A DNA stretch of 64,000 nt from Trinickia dinghuensis (lineage in GTDB: Bacteria; Pseudomonadota; Gammaproteobacteria; Burkholderiales; Burkholderiaceae): positions 558,001-622,000 of the forward strand of contig NZ_QRGA01000001.1 of NCBI RefSeq assembly GCF_003367175.1. The letters run 5' to 3'. A program made the position numbers and the translations under genes. Below are positions 53,761-63,330 of this stretch, piece after piece (positions within the stretch are counted from its first letter, which is position 1; the number at the start of each line of letters is the position of its first letter). Under the pieces are notes generated by a model, which saw only the letters and a program-made list of their open reading frames with translations, had not been told where the DNA came from and did no database searches.

Positions 53761-53952
53761 TCATGGAAAGGACGGGCCGTGCAATGCAAGAATAAGCATC
53801 CCACCCAGCACGATACCGAGGCCGATCACCAAGCGGAAAAGCAGCTTCGGGTGCATGACGTACAACATAACGCCAGATACAGCATCCGTCGCGTGCGGCG
53901 AAGCGTCCGCTACCGCGTGGGCTTCATGGCGCGGAGATTTCGTCGGATTCAT
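53761..53952 (-). CDS. Small single-pass membrane protein
   Basis: Sixty-three residues: a polar N-terminus rich in His and Ala, then one hydrophobic segment (LLFRLVIGLGIVLGGMLILAL, about 38-58) and a short tail. ATG 53952 lies four bases after box D1, and the box itself (AGGGAGA on the minus strand) supplies the ribosome site. It leads into the CapA-like gene. No known family recognised; the start position in relation to the box supports a real gene. Confidence 0.5.
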   Translation of the reverse strand: MNPTKSPRHEAHAVADASPHATDAVSGVMLYVMHPKLLFRLVIGLGIVLGGMLILALHGPSFP

Positions 53953-53956
53953 AGTA

Positions 53957-53997
53957 ATCAGTCTCCCTGTCTATATGATCGTCAGTCTGCCTGTATA
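53957..53997 (-). promoter_or_regulatory. Tandem regulatory box, site D
   Basis: ATCAGTCTCCCTGTCTA (53957-53973) and GTCAGTCTGCCTGTATA (53981-53997) on the plus strand, 24 bases start to start, identical spacing and variant order to site A. It precedes the small membrane protein and CapA-like gene. Confidence 0.7.
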
Positions 53998-54153
53998 TTA
54001 TTGACTCGTATGTGAGGGTAACTACTGAAGTCCGCCTAGGAGTCCACCCAGTCCAGCTTGCGCGGCAAGCGGGGCTTATGCGGTGCCATGTTCTATCCCC
54101 GATTTGGTGAGTGGCCGCCGGTGATCTGCTCTTCTACCCGCCCAAACATTTAC

Positions 54154-54182
54154 TTGACACCTAAACTATTTAGACCTAAATT
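54154..54182 (+). promoter_or_regulatory. Promoter and MarR-type operator of the anthranilate operon
   Basis: TTGACA (54154-54159), 17 bases, TAAATT (54177-54182). The spacer holds the inverted repeat CTAAA-CTA-TTTAG (54161-54173), and ACCTAAA recurs next to the -10 box. A MarR gene inside the operon is the natural repressor. Ribosome site GAGGAG precedes ATG 54210. Confidence 0.65.
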
Positions 54183-54209
54183 TCCCCCATCGACACGCGA
54201 GGAGCGAAC

Positions 54210-56546
54210 ATGCGCATCGTCTGCATCGGGGGTGGGCCCGCCGGCCTCTACTTCGGCTTATTGATGAAACTGCGCAACCCGGCGCACGAGGTCTCCGTCA
54301 TCGAACGGAACCGTCCCTACGACACCTTCGGCTGGGGCGTCGTTTTCTCCGATCAAACGCTGGAGAACCTGCGTGCCGCCGATGCGCCGAGCGCCGAGAT
54401 GATTCTCGATGCGTTCAATCACTGGGACGATATCGACGTCCATTTCGGCGGCAGCACGATCCGCTCGTCGGGCCATGGCTTCTGCGGCATCGGCCGCAAA
54501 CGTCTGCTCAATATCCTTCAAGCGCGCTGCGAATCGCTCGGCGTGAAGCTCGTCTTCGAAACGAACGTCACGAACGACGAAGATTACGACGCCGATCTCA
54601 TCATCGCGTGCGACGGCGCCAACAGCCCCATCCGCCAGAAATATGCCGATACCTATCGCCCCGACATCGACATGCGCGATTGCCGGTTCGTCTGGCTCGG
54701 CACGCACAAGCTCTTCGATGCATTCACGTTCGCCTTCGAGAAGACCGAATGGGGCTGGTTTCAAGCGCACGCCTATCGCTTCGACCAAGACACGTCGACC
54801 TTCATCGTCGAAACGCCCGAGCACGTCTGGCGCGCCGCCGGCCTCGACGAAATGAGCAAGGAGGACGGCATCGCGTTCTGCGAGCGGCTGTTCGCCAAGT
54901 ACCTCGATGGACACCCGCTGATCTCGAACGCCACGCATTTGCGCGGCTCGGCGCAATGGATTCGCTTTCCGCGCGTCGTCAATCGAGAATGGGTGCATTA
55001 CCGGCCGCGCGCGAATGGCGGCACGACGCCCATCGTGCTGATGGGCGACGCCGCGCACACGGCGCATTTCTCGATCGGCTCGGGCACCAAGCTCGCGCTC
55101 GAAGATTCGATCGCGCTGGCCGACAGCATCGACGCACATCCGAACGATCTGCGCGCGGCTTTGACGCATTACACCGAAACGCGCAGCGTCGACGTGCTGC
55201 GCATTCAGAACGCCGCGCGCAATTCGACGGAATGGTTCGAAAACGTGGACCGCTACGCGTCGTTCGAGCCCGAGCAGTTCGCTTACTCGCTGCTCACGCG
55301 CTCGCAGCGCATTTCGCACGAAAACCTGCGCGAACGCGATGCGGGCTATGTCCGCTCGTTCGAACAATGGCTCGCCGAAAAATCGGGCGCCAACCGGGTG
55401 CGAGAAGACGTGCACTCGATTCCGCCGATGTTCACCCCGTTCTCGGTACGCGACGTCACGCTCAAGAACCGCGTGATCGTTTCGCCGATGGCGCAATACT
55501 CGGCCGTCGACGGCACCGTCGGCGACTATCATCTGACGCATCTCGGCGCCCGTGCAATGGGCGGCGCCGGCCTCGTCATGACGGAAATGACCTGCGTATC
55601 GCCGGAAGCGCGCATTACCCCGGGATGCCCGGGCATGTATGCCGATGAGCATCTGCAGGCTTGGCGACGGGTCGTCGATTTCGTCCACGCGATGAGCGAC
55701 GCGAAGATCGGCATGCAACTTGGTCATGCCGGCGCGAAGGCATCGACGCGCGTGAGCTGGGAAGGCATCGATCAGCCACTGCCCGAAGGCAATTGGCCAA
55801 TCGTCTCGGCATCACGCCAGCAGTACCTCAAGGACGTGAGTCAATGGTCGAGTGCAGCCACGCACGATGAGCTGCGCGAGATCGAAGCGCAATTCGTGCG
55901 GTCCGCCCAGATGGCGGACGAAGCCGGCTTCGATTGGCTCGAACTGCACTGCGCGCACGGGTACTTTCTGTCGAGCTTCATTTCCCCGCTCACGAATCAG
56001 CGCACCGACGAGTACGGCGGCAGCCTTGAAAACCGCCTGCGCTATCCGCTGGAAGTGTTCAAAGCCATTCGCGCAGTCTGGCCGCAGGGCAAGCCGATCT
56101 CAGTTCGCATCTCGGCACACGATTGGGTCGACGGCGGCACCACGCCCGACGATGCGGTGGAAATCGCACGCGCATTCAAGGCGGCAAGCGCCGACATGAT
56201 CGACGTTTCGTCGGGCCAGGTCAGCAAAGCGGAAAAGCCCGTGTACGGCCGTATGTTTCAAACGCCGTTCGCCGATCGGATTCGCAACGAGGCCGGCATT
56301 TCGACGATCGCCGTCGGCGCCATCTCCGAAGCCGATCACGTCAACAGCATCATCGCGGCGGGCCGCGCCGATCTGTGCGCCGTTGCGCGGCCGCACCTAG
56401 CCAATCCGGCTTGGACGCTGACCGAAGCGGCGAAGATCGGCTACTTCGACGTCACATGGCCGAAGCAATACATGGCGGGTAAGACCCAACTCGAACGCAA
56501 TCTGGAGCGCGAGCGCGCAGTGCATACGGCGGAGACGGCACGATGA
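54210..56546 (+). CDS. 2-Aminobenzoyl-CoA monooxygenase/reductase (bifunctional FAD/OYE protein)
   Basis: A 778-residue fusion. Residues 1-390 are an FAD-dependent aromatic hydroxylase ([18 protein letters not shown] at the start; [20 protein letters not shown] with the second FAD motif near 280). Residues about 406-770 are an old-yellow-enzyme domain ([20 protein letters not shown], then [16 protein letters not shown] and [20 protein letters not shown]). This layout is that of the Azoarcus evansii enzyme that hydroxylates and reduces the ring of 2-aminobenzoyl-CoA; the salicylyl-CoA hydroxylases look alike. First gene of a + strand operon ending in the CoA ligase. Overlaps the SDR start (ATGA). 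Confidence 0.88.
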   Translation: MRIVCIGGGPAGLYFGLLMKLRNPAHEVSVIERNRPYDTFGWGVVFSDQTLENLRAADAPSAEMILDAFNHWDDIDVHFGGSTIRSSGHGFCGIGRKRLLNILQARCESLGVKLVFETNVTNDEDYDADLIIACDGANSPIRQKYADTYRPDIDMRDCRFVWLGTHKLFDAFTFAFEKTEWGWFQAHAYRFDQDTSTFIVETPEHVWRAAGLDEMSKEDGIAFCERLFAKYLDGHPLISNATHLRGSAQWIRFPRVVNREWVHYRPRANGGTTPIVLMGDAAHTAHFSIGSGTKLALEDSIALADSIDAHPNDLRAALTHYTETRSVDVLRIQNAARNSTEWFENVDRYASFEPEQFAYSLLTRSQRISHENLRERDAGYVRSFEQWLAEKSGANRVREDVHSIPPMFTPFSVRDVTLKNRVIVSPMAQYSAVDGTVGDYHLTHLGARAMGGAGLVMTEMTCVSPEARITPGCPGMYADEHLQAWRRVVDFVHAMSDAKIGMQLGHAGAKASTRVSWEGIDQPLPEGNWPIVSASRQQYLKDVSQWSSAATHDELREIEAQFVRSAQMADEAGFDWLELHCAHGYFLSSFISPLTNQRTDEYGGSLENRLRYPLEVFKAIRAVWPQGKPISVRISAHDWVDGGTTPDDAVEIARAFKAASADMIDVSSGQVSKAEKPVYGRMFQTPFADRIRNEAGISTIAVGAISEADHVNSIIAAGRADLCAVARPHLANPAWTLTEAAKIGYFDVTWPKQYMAGKTQLERNLERERAVHTAETAR

Positions 56547-57349
56547 GCACCAACACCAGCGCCAATGCGAACACGCCGAACACGCTCGACGGTAAGCACG
56601 CCGTCGTCACCGGCGGCGGTAGCGGTATCGGCGCGGCCATCGCGCGCGTGCTCGTGAACGCCGGTGCCCGCGTGACGATCATCGGCCGCGATGCCGTCAA
56701 GCTCGACGCCCAGCGCAAGGAACTCGGCGGATCGGACGCGATTCATTGCGCAGCGGCGGATGTGTCGCAAGCCGATGAAGTCGAGAAGGCCTTCGCCTCC
56801 GCATGCGCAGCTTTTGGCCCCATCGACGTCCTCATCAACAACGCGGGCCAAGCGCAAGCCGCGCCGTTCGGCAAAACCGATCTCGGCCTGTGGCAGCGGA
56901 TGCTCGACGTCAACCTGACCGGCACGTTCCTCTGCACGCAAGCCGTCCTGCCGGCGATGATCGAGCGCGGCTTCGGCCGCATCGTCAACGTCGCCAGCAC
57001 GGCCGGGCAAATCGGATACCCCTATGTCACGGCGTACTGCGCGGCCAAGCATGGCGTCATCGGCCTCACGCGCGCACTCGCGCTCGAAATCGCAACGACG
57101 GGCGTGACCGTCAACGCGGTCTGCCCCGGCTATACGGAAACGCCGTTGCTGCAAGAGTCGCTCGACCAAGTCATCGCAAAGACGGGGCGCTCCGCGGACG
57201 ATGCACGTGCAGCGCTACAGCGCTCCAACCCTCAACGACGCTTCATCGAACCCGATGAGGTCGCCCACACGGTGCTGTGGCTCCTGATGCCGGAGTCACG
57301 CTCGATCACGGGCCAGTCGATTTCCATTTCCGGTGGAGAAGTAATGTGA
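56543..57349 (+). CDS. Short-chain dehydrogenase/reductase
   Basis: A 268-residue SDR. NAD binding [18 protein letters not shown] (about residue 20), [12 protein letters not shown] near 97, and the catalytic YxxxK as [11 protein letters not shown] near 163. Oxidises a hydroxyacyl intermediate of the ring-derived beta-oxidation steps. It overlaps the preceding and following genes (GTG of MarR at its stop). Confidence 0.88.
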   Translation: MSTNTSANANTPNTLDGKHAVVTGGGSGIGAAIARVLVNAGARVTIIGRDAVKLDAQRKELGGSDAIHCAAADVSQADEVEKAFASACAAFGPIDVLINNAGQAQAAPFGKTDLGLWQRMLDVNLTGTFLCTQAVLPAMIERGFGRIVNVASTAGQIGYPYVTAYCAAKHGVIGLTRALALEIATTGVTVNAVCPGYTETPLLQESLDQVIAKTGRSADDARAALQRSNPQRRFIEPDEVAHTVLWLLMPESRSITGQSISISGGEVM

Positions 57350-57885
57350 GCGATACCGTTCGCGCTTCGGCAAAGAAAAAAGCCGCGCCGCGCGAGCCGC
57401 GCGCGGAAAACGTCGTCGACCTCGAAATGAGCACGGGCGCCGACAGCCATATGAGCCTGCGCCTATGGCTGCGTCTATTGACGACGACAAACCTCGTGCA
57501 AACCGAGCTGCGTCGGCGATTGCGCGCCGAGTTCGACACAACGCTGCCGCGCTTCGATTTCATGGCGCAGCTCGAACGTCACCCCGAAGGGCTGAAGATG
57601 AGCGAGATCTCGCGCCGGCTCATGGTGACGGGCGGCAATGTCACCGGGTTGACCGACCAGCTCGAGAAAGAAGGCCTCGTCGCGCGCGACGTCGATCCCA
57701 ACGACCGCCGTGCGTTCACGGTCAAGCTCACGCCCGCCGGACGGACGCTGTTCGACAAGATGGCGCAAGCGCATGAACGTTGGGTCGTCGAGTTGTTCGG
57801 CGGCCTGCCCATCGACGACAAATCGAAAATGCATGAACGCCTCGGCATGCTCAAGGAACATCTGCTCGACAGCATCAAGAGCTAA
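57346..57885 (+). CDS. MarR-family repressor of the anthranilate operon
   Basis: A 179-residue winged-helix protein. It has an N-terminal basic extension (ASAKKKAAPREPR), then FDTTLPRFDFMAQLERHPEG, the recognition region ISRRLMVTGGNVTGLTDQLE and the wing RDVDPNDRRAFTVKLTPAG. It starts with GTG overlapping the SDR stop (57346-57349) after GGTGGAG. Its position inside the operon means it is autoregulated, most likely at the CTAAA palindrome near 54161, with the CoA ester of anthranilate as probable inducer. Confidence 0.88.
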   Translation: MSDTVRASAKKKAAPREPRAENVVDLEMSTGADSHMSLRLWLRLLTTTNLVQTELRRRLRAEFDTTLPRFDFMAQLERHPEGLKMSEISRRLMVTGGNVTGLTDQLEKEGLVARDVDPNDRRAFTVKLTPAGRTLFDKMAQAHERWVVELFGGLPIDDKSKMHERLGMLKEHLLDSIKS

Positions 57886-57962
57886 GAGAGATCAGGAACC
57901 TAAGCGTGCAAAGCCGGCGACACGCTACACGCCGCGATGCAAATGAATAGGAGAACCAAGCA

Positions 57963-58820
57963 ATGACGGACGCTGCATTTACCGCCGACGCGCTGCGCGC
58001 GGGCAATCGCACGACGCTCGCCTCGTATTCGGCACGCCACTTCGGATGGCGGCTCGAACAAGGCGTGGCCACCATCACGTTGAACCGCCCCGAGCGCAAG
58101 AACCCGCTGACGTTCGATTCGTATGCGGAGTTGCGCGACTTGTTTCGCCAGCTCGCGTACGCGACGGACGTAAAAGCCGTCGTCATCCACGGCGCCGGAG
58201 AGAACTTCTGCTCGGGCGGCGACGTGCACGAGATCATCGGCCCGCTCGTCGGCCTGCCGATGCCTGAATTGCTAATGTTCACGCGCATGACGGGCGATCT
58301 CGTCAAAGCGATGCGTCATTGCCCGCAGCCGATCGTCGCTGCAATCGATGGCGTCTGCGCTGGTGCCGGTGCCATCATCGCGATGGCCTCCGACATGCGG
58401 CTCGCCACCGCGCGCAGCAAGCTCGCGTTTCTCTTCACGCGTGTCGGCCTGGCCGGCTGCGACATGGGCGCTTGCGCGATCCTTCCGCGCATCATCGGTC
58501 AAGGTCGCGCCTCCGAATTGCTGTTCACGGGCCGGGCTGCGAGCGGCGAAGAAGGTTTCGCTTGGGGCTTTTACAATCGCTTGTGCGCCCCCGAAAGCTT
58601 GCTTGGCGACGCGGACGAACTCGCTAAAACGATCGCCGCCGGACCGACGTTCGCGCACGGCGTAACGAAGACGATGCTGCATCAAGAATGGAGCATGAGC
58701 GTCGACGAGGCGATCGAGTCCGAGGCACAAGCTCAGGCCATCTGCATGGCGACGCGCGACTTCGAGCGCGCATATCACGCGTTTGCCGCCAAGACGCGCC
58801 CCGTGTTCGAGGGGAACTGA
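57963..58820 (+). CDS. Enoyl-CoA hydratase/isomerase
   Basis: A 285-residue crotonase-family enzyme: [20 protein letters not shown] near residue 65, [10 protein letters not shown] (oxyanion loop), and [20 protein letters not shown] near 132 with [20 protein letters not shown]. Adds water to an unsaturated CoA ester in the ring-degradation steps. It starts 78 bases after the MarR gene and is followed by the acyl-CoA dehydrogenase after one base. Confidence 0.9.
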   Translation: MTDAAFTADALRAGNRTTLASYSARHFGWRLEQGVATITLNRPERKNPLTFDSYAELRDLFRQLAYATDVKAVVIHGAGENFCSGGDVHEIIGPLVGLPMPELLMFTRMTGDLVKAMRHCPQPIVAAIDGVCAGAGAIIAMASDMRLATARSKLAFLFTRVGLAGCDMGACAILPRIIGQGRASELLFTGRAASGEEGFAWGFYNRLCAPESLLGDADELAKTIAAGPTFAHGVTKTMLHQEWSMSVDEAIESEAQAQAICMATRDFERAYHAFAAKTRPVFEGN

Positions 58821-58821
58821 C

Positions 58822-60060
58822 ATGGCCAGCGCTCAACGGCACGACATGCTCGACTGGCCGTTCTTCGAGGAGCGGCATCGCGTATTGGCTCGCGAACTCG
58901 ATGCCTGGTGCGACGCGAATAAAGCGGCATTCGAACACGCCGAGCCGATCGTATCGGGCCCACAGGGGCGTGCTGCCGTCGACGAACAATGCCGCCGGCT
59001 CGTCCGCTTGCTCGGCGAAGGCGGCTGGCTGCGCTACGGCGTCGGCGGTGCGGCATACGGCGGTCACGGCGACACGATCGACACGCGTGCTGTTTGCCTC
59101 TTGCGCGAGACGCTCGCCTCGCACTCCGGCCTGGCCGATTTCGCGCTGGCGATGCAGGGCCTCGGATCGGGTGCCATCTCGCTTGCCGGCACCGACGAAC
59201 AGAAGCGGCGTTACTTGCCGCGCGTCGCAAGCGGGCAAGCCATCGCAGCATTTGCACTGTCGGAGCCCGAGGCAGGGTCCGACGTCGCCGCCATGGCGCT
59301 CGCGGCACGCGAAGACGGCGACGCCTATGTGCTCGACGGCGAGAAAACCTGGATCTCCAACGGCGGCATCGCCGATTTCTACGTCGTCTTCGCGCGCACC
59401 GGCGAGGCGCCCGGTGCGCGCGGCATCAGCGCATTCGTCGTCGATGCCGATACGCCCGGATTCTCGATCGCCGAACGCATCGACGTCATCGCCCCGCATC
59501 CGCTGGCGCGTCTGCGCTTCGATGGGGCTCGCGTACCGAAGTCGCAGATGCTCGGCGTAGCCGGCGAAGGCTTCAAGATCGCAATGCGCACGCTCGACAT
59601 CTTTCGGACATCGGTAGCGGCCGCATCGCTCGGCTTCGCGCGGCATGCGCTCGATGAAGCCCTCGATCGCGCATCGTCGCGCCGCATGTTCGGGCAGACG
59701 CTCGGGGATTTTCAACTGACGCAGGCGAAGCTCGCGGAGATGGCGCTCACGATCGATTCCGCTGCCCTGCTCGTCTATCGCGCCGCCTGGATGCGCGATC
59801 AAGGCAAGCGCGTCACGCGCGAAGCCGCCATGGCGAAGTGGCATGCGAGCGAAGGCGCGCAGCGCGTCATCGATGCCGCGGTGCAGCTGTGGGGCGGTCA
59901 AGGCGTTTGCAGCGGCACGCCGGTCGAAATGCTTTATCGCGAGATCCGCGCCTTGCGTATCTATGAAGGCGCGACCGAAGTGCAGCAGTTGATCATCGGG
60001 CGCGATCTGCTCAAGGCGCATGCCGAAGGTCACGCAGACGAATCGGGAGGCACTCGATGA
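58822..60060 (+). CDS. Acyl-CoA dehydrogenase
   Basis: A 412-residue FAD enzyme: [19 protein letters not shown] near residue 150 and [20 protein letters not shown] (FAD/CoA binding), [20 protein letters not shown] in the C-terminal helical domain, and [17 protein letters not shown] at the end. Catalyses alpha/beta-dehydrogenation of the ring-derived CoA ester. ATG 58822 matches the family start; its end overlaps the thioesterase by four bases. Confidence 0.9.
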   Translation: MASAQRHDMLDWPFFEERHRVLARELDAWCDANKAAFEHAEPIVSGPQGRAAVDEQCRRLVRLLGEGGWLRYGVGGAAYGGHGDTIDTRAVCLLRETLASHSGLADFALAMQGLGSGAISLAGTDEQKRRYLPRVASGQAIAAFALSEPEAGSDVAAMALAAREDGDAYVLDGEKTWISNGGIADFYVVFARTGEAPGARGISAFVVDADTPGFSIAERIDVIAPHPLARLRFDGARVPKSQMLGVAGEGFKIAMRTLDIFRTSVAAASLGFARHALDEALDRASSRRMFGQTLGDFQLTQAKLAEMALTIDSAALLVYRAAWMRDQGKRVTREAAMAKWHASEGAQRVIDAAVQLWGGQGVCSGTPVEMLYREIRALRIYEGATEVQQLIIGRDLLKAHAEGHADESGGTR

Positions 60061-60530
60061 ACGATCATGCACACGCACACGCACCGATTGTGTTCGAGCG
60101 CCCCGTGCGCATCCGGTTCGCACACTGCGATCCGGCCGGAATCGTGTTCTTCCCACAGTATTTGACGCTCACGAATGGGCTCGTCGAAGACTGGTTCAAC
60201 GACGCGCTCGGCATCGACTATGCCGGCATGATCGGCAACCGCCGCGTCGGCTTGCCTATCGTCAAGCTCGAATGCGAATTCTCGCGGCCGAGCCGCATGG
60301 GCGAAACGATCTCGCTCGCGCTCTCGGTGCTGGACATCGGCAGCCGCTCGATCAAGATCCGCATCGAAGGGCACGGCGCCGACGGCGTGCGTTTTTCGGC
60401 AACCCAAGTGCTCGTCACCACGTCGCTCGAAACGGGCGGATCGATCAGCATCCCTAACGATATACGCGCGGCGCTCTCGCGGGCCACCGCATCCCCCTCC
60501 ACGATCGAACAGGAAGGCACCTCATCATGA
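60057..60530 (+). CDS. 4-Hydroxybenzoyl-CoA-type thioesterase
   Basis: A 157-residue single hot-dog-fold thioesterase: [19 protein letters not shown] near residue 20 contains the catalytic Asp of the 4HBT-I group, and [14 protein letters not shown] follows. Probably releases stalled CoA esters to restore free CoA. It overlaps genes on both sides (ATGA). Confidence 0.88.
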   Translation: MNDHAHAHAPIVFERPVRIRFAHCDPAGIVFFPQYLTLTNGLVEDWFNDALGIDYAGMIGNRRVGLPIVKLECEFSRPSRMGETISLALSVLDIGSRSIKIRIEGHGADGVRFSATQVLVTTSLETGGSISIPNDIRAALSRATASPSTIEQEGTSS

Positions 60531-60922
60531 AACGTCCGCTTTTGCCGGCCGGCTGGCCGAAGCCGCGCGGTTACGCCAACGGTGTCGCCGCGCGCGGCAC
60601 GCAAATCTTCGTTGCCGGCCAGATCGGCTGGGACGAAGAGGCGCAATTCCGCTCCGACGCATTCGCCGACCAAGCGCGTCAAGCGCTGGCGAACATCGTC
60701 GCGGTGTTGAGGGAGGCCGGCGCCCGCCCCGAACACATCGTGCGCATGACCTGGTACGTGACCGACAAGCGCGAATACCTCGCCGCCGGGCGAGACATCG
60801 GCCAAGCCTTCCGCGAACTGATCGGCGATTACGACATCGCCATGAGCGCGGTGCAAGTCGCCGCGCTCATCGAAGATCGAGCGAAAGTAGAAATCGAAGC
60901 CACCGCCGTGATTCCAGACTGA
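60527..60922 (+). CDS. RidA-family imine/enamine deaminase
   Basis: A 131-residue RidA (YjgF/YER057c/UK114) protein: [20 protein letters not shown] near residue 12, [20 protein letters not shown] near 64 and [20 protein letters not shown] near the end. It hydrolyses reactive imines or enamines. In this pathway the ring reduction of 2-aminobenzoyl-CoA makes an enamine-type product, so RidA plausibly speeds release of ammonia. The chain fits the family length of about 130. Confidence 0.9.
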   Translation: MKRPLLPAGWPKPRGYANGVAARGTQIFVAGQIGWDEEAQFRSDAFADQARQALANIVAVLREAGARPEHIVRMTWYVTDKREYLAAGRDIGQAFRELIGDYDIAMSAVQVAALIEDRAKVEIEATAVIPD

Positions 60923-60935
60923 CCCGGAGCGAGCC

Positions 60936-62573
60936 ATGGAACCGTCTGCCCATGTCGATACGTTTGCACGAGACAACCTGCCGCCGCAAGATCAATGGCC
61001 TGTCTTGCTGCTCGATCATCCCGATGTCTCCTACCCCAAGCGTTTCAACTGCGCGACGGAGCTGCTCGACGGCACGATTGCGGCCGGCCATGGCGAGCGC
61101 GTAGCGATTTGGTCGGAGGTGGACGACGCGCCGCAAGGCACGACGTATAACGAGCTGCGCGAGATCGTCGATCGCTGGGCGCGCGTGCTGGTGGAGGACA
61201 TGGGCCTCCTCCCCGGAAACCGTGTACTGCTGCGCGGGCCGAATACGTTGCAGATGGCCGCGGCATTCCTCGCGAGTTTGAAGGCCGGGCTCGTCGTCGT
61301 GCCGACGATGCCGCTGCTGCGAGCCAAAGAACTCAAGCAGATCATCGATAAGGCCGAGATACGCGCGGCCCTTTGTGATGCACGGCTCATCGACGAGCTG
61401 AACCGGTGCCGTGAGAAGGACGGCGAGTTCTTCTGTTCCGAGCTTAGCGAGGTGCGGGTTTTTCATAGCGATGCGCCGGGCTCGATCGAATCGCTGGCTT
61501 CGGCAAAGCCCGCGCAGTTTGCGGCGTGCGATACGGCGGCCGATGACGTCTGTCTCGTCGCATTCACGAGCGGCACGACAGGTGCGCCGAAGGGCTGCAT
61601 GCATTTCCATCGCGATGTACTCGCGATGTGCGATTTATTCCCGCGTCACATTCTCAAGCCGACTGCCGCCGATGTGTTCTGCGGCACACCGCCGCTCGCC
61701 TTCACGTTCGGGCTCGGCGGGTTGCTGTGCTTCCCGATGCGCGTGGGTGCATCGACGGTCCTCATCGAAAAGCTGACGCCTGAAACGCTGCTGCGCACGG
61801 TGGAGCGCTTCCACGCCACGACGATGTTCACCGCGCCGACGTTCTATCGTCAGATGGCGACACTCGTGCCGAAATTCGACATTGCCAGCCTGCGCAACAC
61901 CGTATCCGCGGGCGAGGCGCTGCCCGATTCGACACGCGAGCTTTGGCGCAAGACAACCGGCCTCGAAATGATCGATGGGATCGGCGGGACGGAGATGATC
62001 CATATCTTCATCGGATCCGCAGGAGAGGAGGTTCGCGCTCACGCCATCGGCAAAGCGATTCCCGGTTATGTGATCGCGGTGGTCGACGATGAAATGCGCC
62101 CCGTTCCCGCAGGGACGGTCGGCAAGCTCGCGGTTCGCGGGCCGACCGGATGCAAGTATCTCGCGGACGAACGGCAGAAGAAGTTCGTGCGCGACGGATG
62201 GAATCTGCCCGGGGATGCCGTCTATGTCGATGCGGATGGATACGTCTTCTATCAAGCGCGCGCCGATGACATGATCGTCTCAGCCGGCTACAACATCTCG
62301 GGGCCCGAGGTCGAGAGCGTGCTGATGCAGCACGAGGCGGTGGCGGAATGCGGCGTCATCGGCGCGCCCGATGACGAGCGCGGGCAGGTAGTCAAAGCGT
62401 TCGTCGTCGTGAAACCCGGATATGTGGCCGACGATGCGCTCGTCGCGCAGTTGCAGACGTTCGTCAAGCAGACGGTCGCACCGTACAAGTACCCGCGCGT
62501 GATTCAGTTCATCGACGCGCTGCCGCGCACGGAGACGGGCAAGATCAAACGGTTTGCGCTGCGGACGATGTGA
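60936..62573 (+). CDS. 2-Aminobenzoate/benzoate-type CoA ligase
   Basis: A 545-residue adenylate-forming ligase. Motifs: FTSGTTGAPKGCMHFHRD near 209 (AMP binding), IGGTEMIHIFIG near 350, YNISGPEVESVL near 452, and the final PRTETGKIKRFALR with the catalytic Lys. It activates an aromatic acid with ATP and CoA; the operon points to anthranilate. Last gene of the operon; a hairpin follows. Confidence 0.9.
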   Translation: MEPSAHVDTFARDNLPPQDQWPVLLLDHPDVSYPKRFNCATELLDGTIAAGHGERVAIWSEVDDAPQGTTYNELREIVDRWARVLVEDMGLLPGNRVLLRGPNTLQMAAAFLASLKAGLVVVPTMPLLRAKELKQIIDKAEIRAALCDARLIDELNRCREKDGEFFCSELSEVRVFHSDAPGSIESLASAKPAQFAACDTAADDVCLVAFTSGTTGAPKGCMHFHRDVLAMCDLFPRHILKPTAADVFCGTPPLAFTFGLGGLLCFPMRVGASTVLIEKLTPETLLRTVERFHATTMFTAPTFYRQMATLVPKFDIASLRNTVSAGEALPDSTRELWRKTTGLEMIDGIGGTEMIHIFIGSAGEEVRAHAIGKAIPGYVIAVVDDEMRPVPAGTVGKLAVRGPTGCKYLADERQKKFVRDGWNLPGDAVYVDADGYVFYQARADDMIVSAGYNISGPEVESVLMQHEAVAECGVIGAPDDERGQVVKAFVVVKPGYVADDALVAQLQTFVKQTVAPYKYPRVIQFIDALPRTETGKIKRFALRTM

Positions 62574-62580
62574 TGGCCCG

Positions 62581-62600
62581 GCGCGCGCTTGCCCGCGCGC
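62581..62600. terminator. Bidirectional hairpin between ligase and response regulator
   Basis: GCGCGCG (62581-62587) pairs with CGCGCGC (62594-62600) around six bases, between convergent stop codons. No T run. Confidence 0.45.
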
Positions 62601-63329
62601 TCACATCTGCTTGAACAACCCGGCATAGGCGCGGCTGACGGGCAGCACCGCGTCATGGCCGATCAAATGGATTCGCATGCGACCCAGCAGGTCGCGCTCG
62701 ATTCGATCGATCGCGGCGTAGGAAACGATCACGCCGCGGTGCACCTGCGCGAATCGCTCGCCATCGAGACGCAACAGCAGTTCCTTCAACGGCGTGCGAA
62801 TCAGATGGCGATGCTCGGACGTCACGGCTTCTGTGTACTTGTCGGTGGCTTGAAAAAACAGCACGTCGTCGATCGAAACAAGCTTCGTCGTATCTTTGAT
62901 GCCGACCGTCAGCCATCGAATCGGAGCCGCCTCTCGCTGCAAGGCGGACACCACCGTCCCCGCGTCGGTAGCCGACATGCCCTGCCGCTGCAAGCGCGCG
63001 ATGCATCGCAATAGACGCTCGTCGGTCACGGGCTTCAGCAAGTAATCGACGGCCGACGCTTCAAATGCCTCCACCGCGTGGGCGTCGTACGCCGTCACAA
63101 ACACCACTCGCACTTCGCTGGCGAGTTGCGCGACTTTGAGTCCATCGATTCCGGGCATGCGGATGTCGAGAAACGCAAAATCCGGGCGCCTCTCGTTGAT
63201 CTGTGCCAGCGCATCCACACCGTCGCGCGGCATTGCCACAATCTGCAGTTCCGGCCAGAAGCGCGTCAAGCGGGAAGCAAGCTCGGCTGAGAGGTTCGGC
63301 TCGTCGTCGGCGATAAGGGCGGTGGGCAT
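62601..63329 (-). CDS. LytTR-type response regulator (AlgR/LytR family)
   Basis: A 242-residue regulator: N-terminal receiver (ALIADDEPNLSAELASRL; phospho-Asp in DFAFLDIRMPGIDGLK near residue 54; FVTAYDAHAVEAFEASAVDY) and C-terminal LytTR DNA-binding domain (VLFFQATDKYTEAVTSEHRH, near 163). It controls transcription when phosphorylated by the adjacent kinase. Its start lies one base after the kinase stop. Confidence 0.9.
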   Translation of the reverse strand: MPTALIADDEPNLSAELASRLTRFWPELQIVAMPRDGVDALAQINERRPDFAFLDIRMPGIDGLKVAQLASEVRVVFVTAYDAHAVEAFEASAVDYLLKPVTDERLLRCIARLQRQGMSATDAGTVVSALQREAAPIRWLTVGIKDTTKLVSIDDVLFFQATDKYTEAVTSEHRHLIRTPLKELLLRLDGERFAQVHRGVIVSYAAIDRIERDLLGRMRIHLIGHDAVLPVSRAYAGLFKQM

Positions 63330-63330
63330 A

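Noticed and set aside
54258-55727. 489-codon minus-strand frame opposite the monooxygenase/reductase gene
   Set aside because: Arg- and Val-rich, no motifs; the plus-strand frame carries clear FAD and OYE motifs.
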